NCBI GenBank assembly: GCA_945919165.1
Contig: CAMEIZ010000107.1
Coordinates: 1-6,269, forward strand
Direction of reading: 5' to 3'
Source: an uncultured Traorella sp.
GTDB lineage: Bacteria; Bacillota_I; Bacilli_A; Erysipelotrichales; Erysipelotrichaceae
Length of the DNA stretch: 6,269 nt
The notes under the pieces are model-generated. The model saw only the letters and a program-made list of their open reading frames with translations. It was not told where the DNA came from and did no database searches. Below are positions 5,866-6,269 of this stretch, one piece after another (position 1 is the stretch's first letter; each line of letters opens with the position of its first letter). The position numbers and the translations under genes were made by a program.

Positions 5866-6269
5866 ATGAAATTCTATCAGATAGTTTTCAGTCCAACTGG
5901 TGGAACCAAAAAAGTTTCAAAAGCAATTACACAGAATTGGTTTCAGGTTGACACCATTGATTTATCCGATCCAAATACTGATTATACCAATTTTTCCTTT
6001 GACCAAGACTCACTTGTATTAATTGCAATGCCATCTTTTGGCGGTGCTGCACCACAGCTTGCTTTGGATCGACTTGCCATGATCAAAGCAAACAAAGCAA
6101 AATGCGTGATTGTTGCAGTTTATGGAAATCGTGCTTATGAGAATACCCTCGTTCAAATGGAAGATTATGCTCAAAACGGCGGATTTCAAGTAATTGCTGC
6201 CATCTCTGCAGTAGCCCAGCATTCTCTCATTCATGAGTATGCAACAGGAAGACCTAATGCGGATGATTG
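5866..6269 (+). CDS. Flavodoxin-like protein, probable EFR1-family ferredoxin, N-terminal part
   Basis: The first 134 codons of a gene that runs off the window. MKFYQIVFSPTGGTKKVSKAI (1-21) is a flavodoxin first strand and FMN phosphate-binding loop (SPTGGT). LVLIAMPSFGGAAPQLALDRL (50-70) is the next core strand with the loop that normally contacts the flavin. CVIVAVYGNRAYENTLVQMED (80-100) is another strand with the YGNR-Y-E pattern, and AQHSLIHEYATGRPNADD (117-134) follows. This arrangement is typical of the EFR1-type proteins of anaerobic Firmicutes. In those an N-terminal flavodoxin-like domain precedes two 4Fe-4S clusters, suggesting a small cytoplasmic electron carrier. The Cys-rich part would lie past the edge and is not seen, so a plain flavodoxin family protein remains possible. 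It has its own promoter and a strong ribosome binding site, divergent from the kinase-like gene. Confidence 0.78.
   Translation, partial: MKFYQIVFSPTGGTKKVSKAITQNWFQVDTIDLSDPNTDYTNFSFDQDSLVLIAMPSFGGAAPQLALDRLAMIKANKAKCVIVAVYGNRAYENTLVQMEDYAQNGGFQVIAAISAVAQHSLIHEYATGRPNADD

Noticed and set aside
6019..6234. 71-codon - strand frame in the flavodoxin-like gene
   Set aside because: It is antisense to a well-supported coding region, with no ribosome binding site or family match.

Overview
The window is AT-rich bacterial chromosome of Firmicutes type. The supporting signs are purine-rich Shine-Dalgarno sites, short intergenic gaps, strong A/T preference at third codon positions, and a Gram-positive style Ffh. 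The gut-associated Erysipelotrichia and neighbouring low-GC lineages are a reasonable guess. That placement is inference from gene style and is not supported by any rRNA or marker comparison here. I see no insertion sequence, prophage gene, CRISPR array, tRNA or rRNA.

Layout. (1) Positions 1-1169 hold the 3' part of a UvrA-like double-ATPase gene, closed by a strong intrinsic terminator at 1172-1197. (2) Positions 1260-3360 hold a tightly packed + strand operon: thiamine pyrophosphokinase, then a BspA-type leucine-rich-repeat protein of unknown role 2 nt downstream, then an RlmA-type 23S rRNA guanine-N1 methyltransferase that overlaps it by 4 nt. (3) Positions 3361-3564 are a spacer with no convincing gene but with the extended -10 promoter of the next gene. 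(4) Positions 3565-4962 hold ffh, the SRP GTPase, followed by a terminator hairpin at 5004-5040. (5) Positions 5155-5685 on the - strand, converging on ffh, hold a very small protein-kinase-fold protein. (6) Positions 5686-5865 are a divergent intergenic region with a good sigma-A promoter for the last gene. (7) From 5866 to the window end is the N-terminal half of a flavodoxin-like protein of the EFR1 ferredoxin type, cut by the window edge.

Most of the content is housekeeping: cofactor activation, rRNA modification, protein targeting and redox. No complete, undescribed multi-gene system is evident. The points most worth a second look are the compact kinase-like protein with non-canonical catalytic motifs, the cytoplasmic-looking LRR protein translationally linked to thiN and rlmA, and the thiN start. 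The thiN start has no Shine-Dalgarno site, sits where transcription is predicted to begin, and is preceded by a 9-bp inverted repeat.
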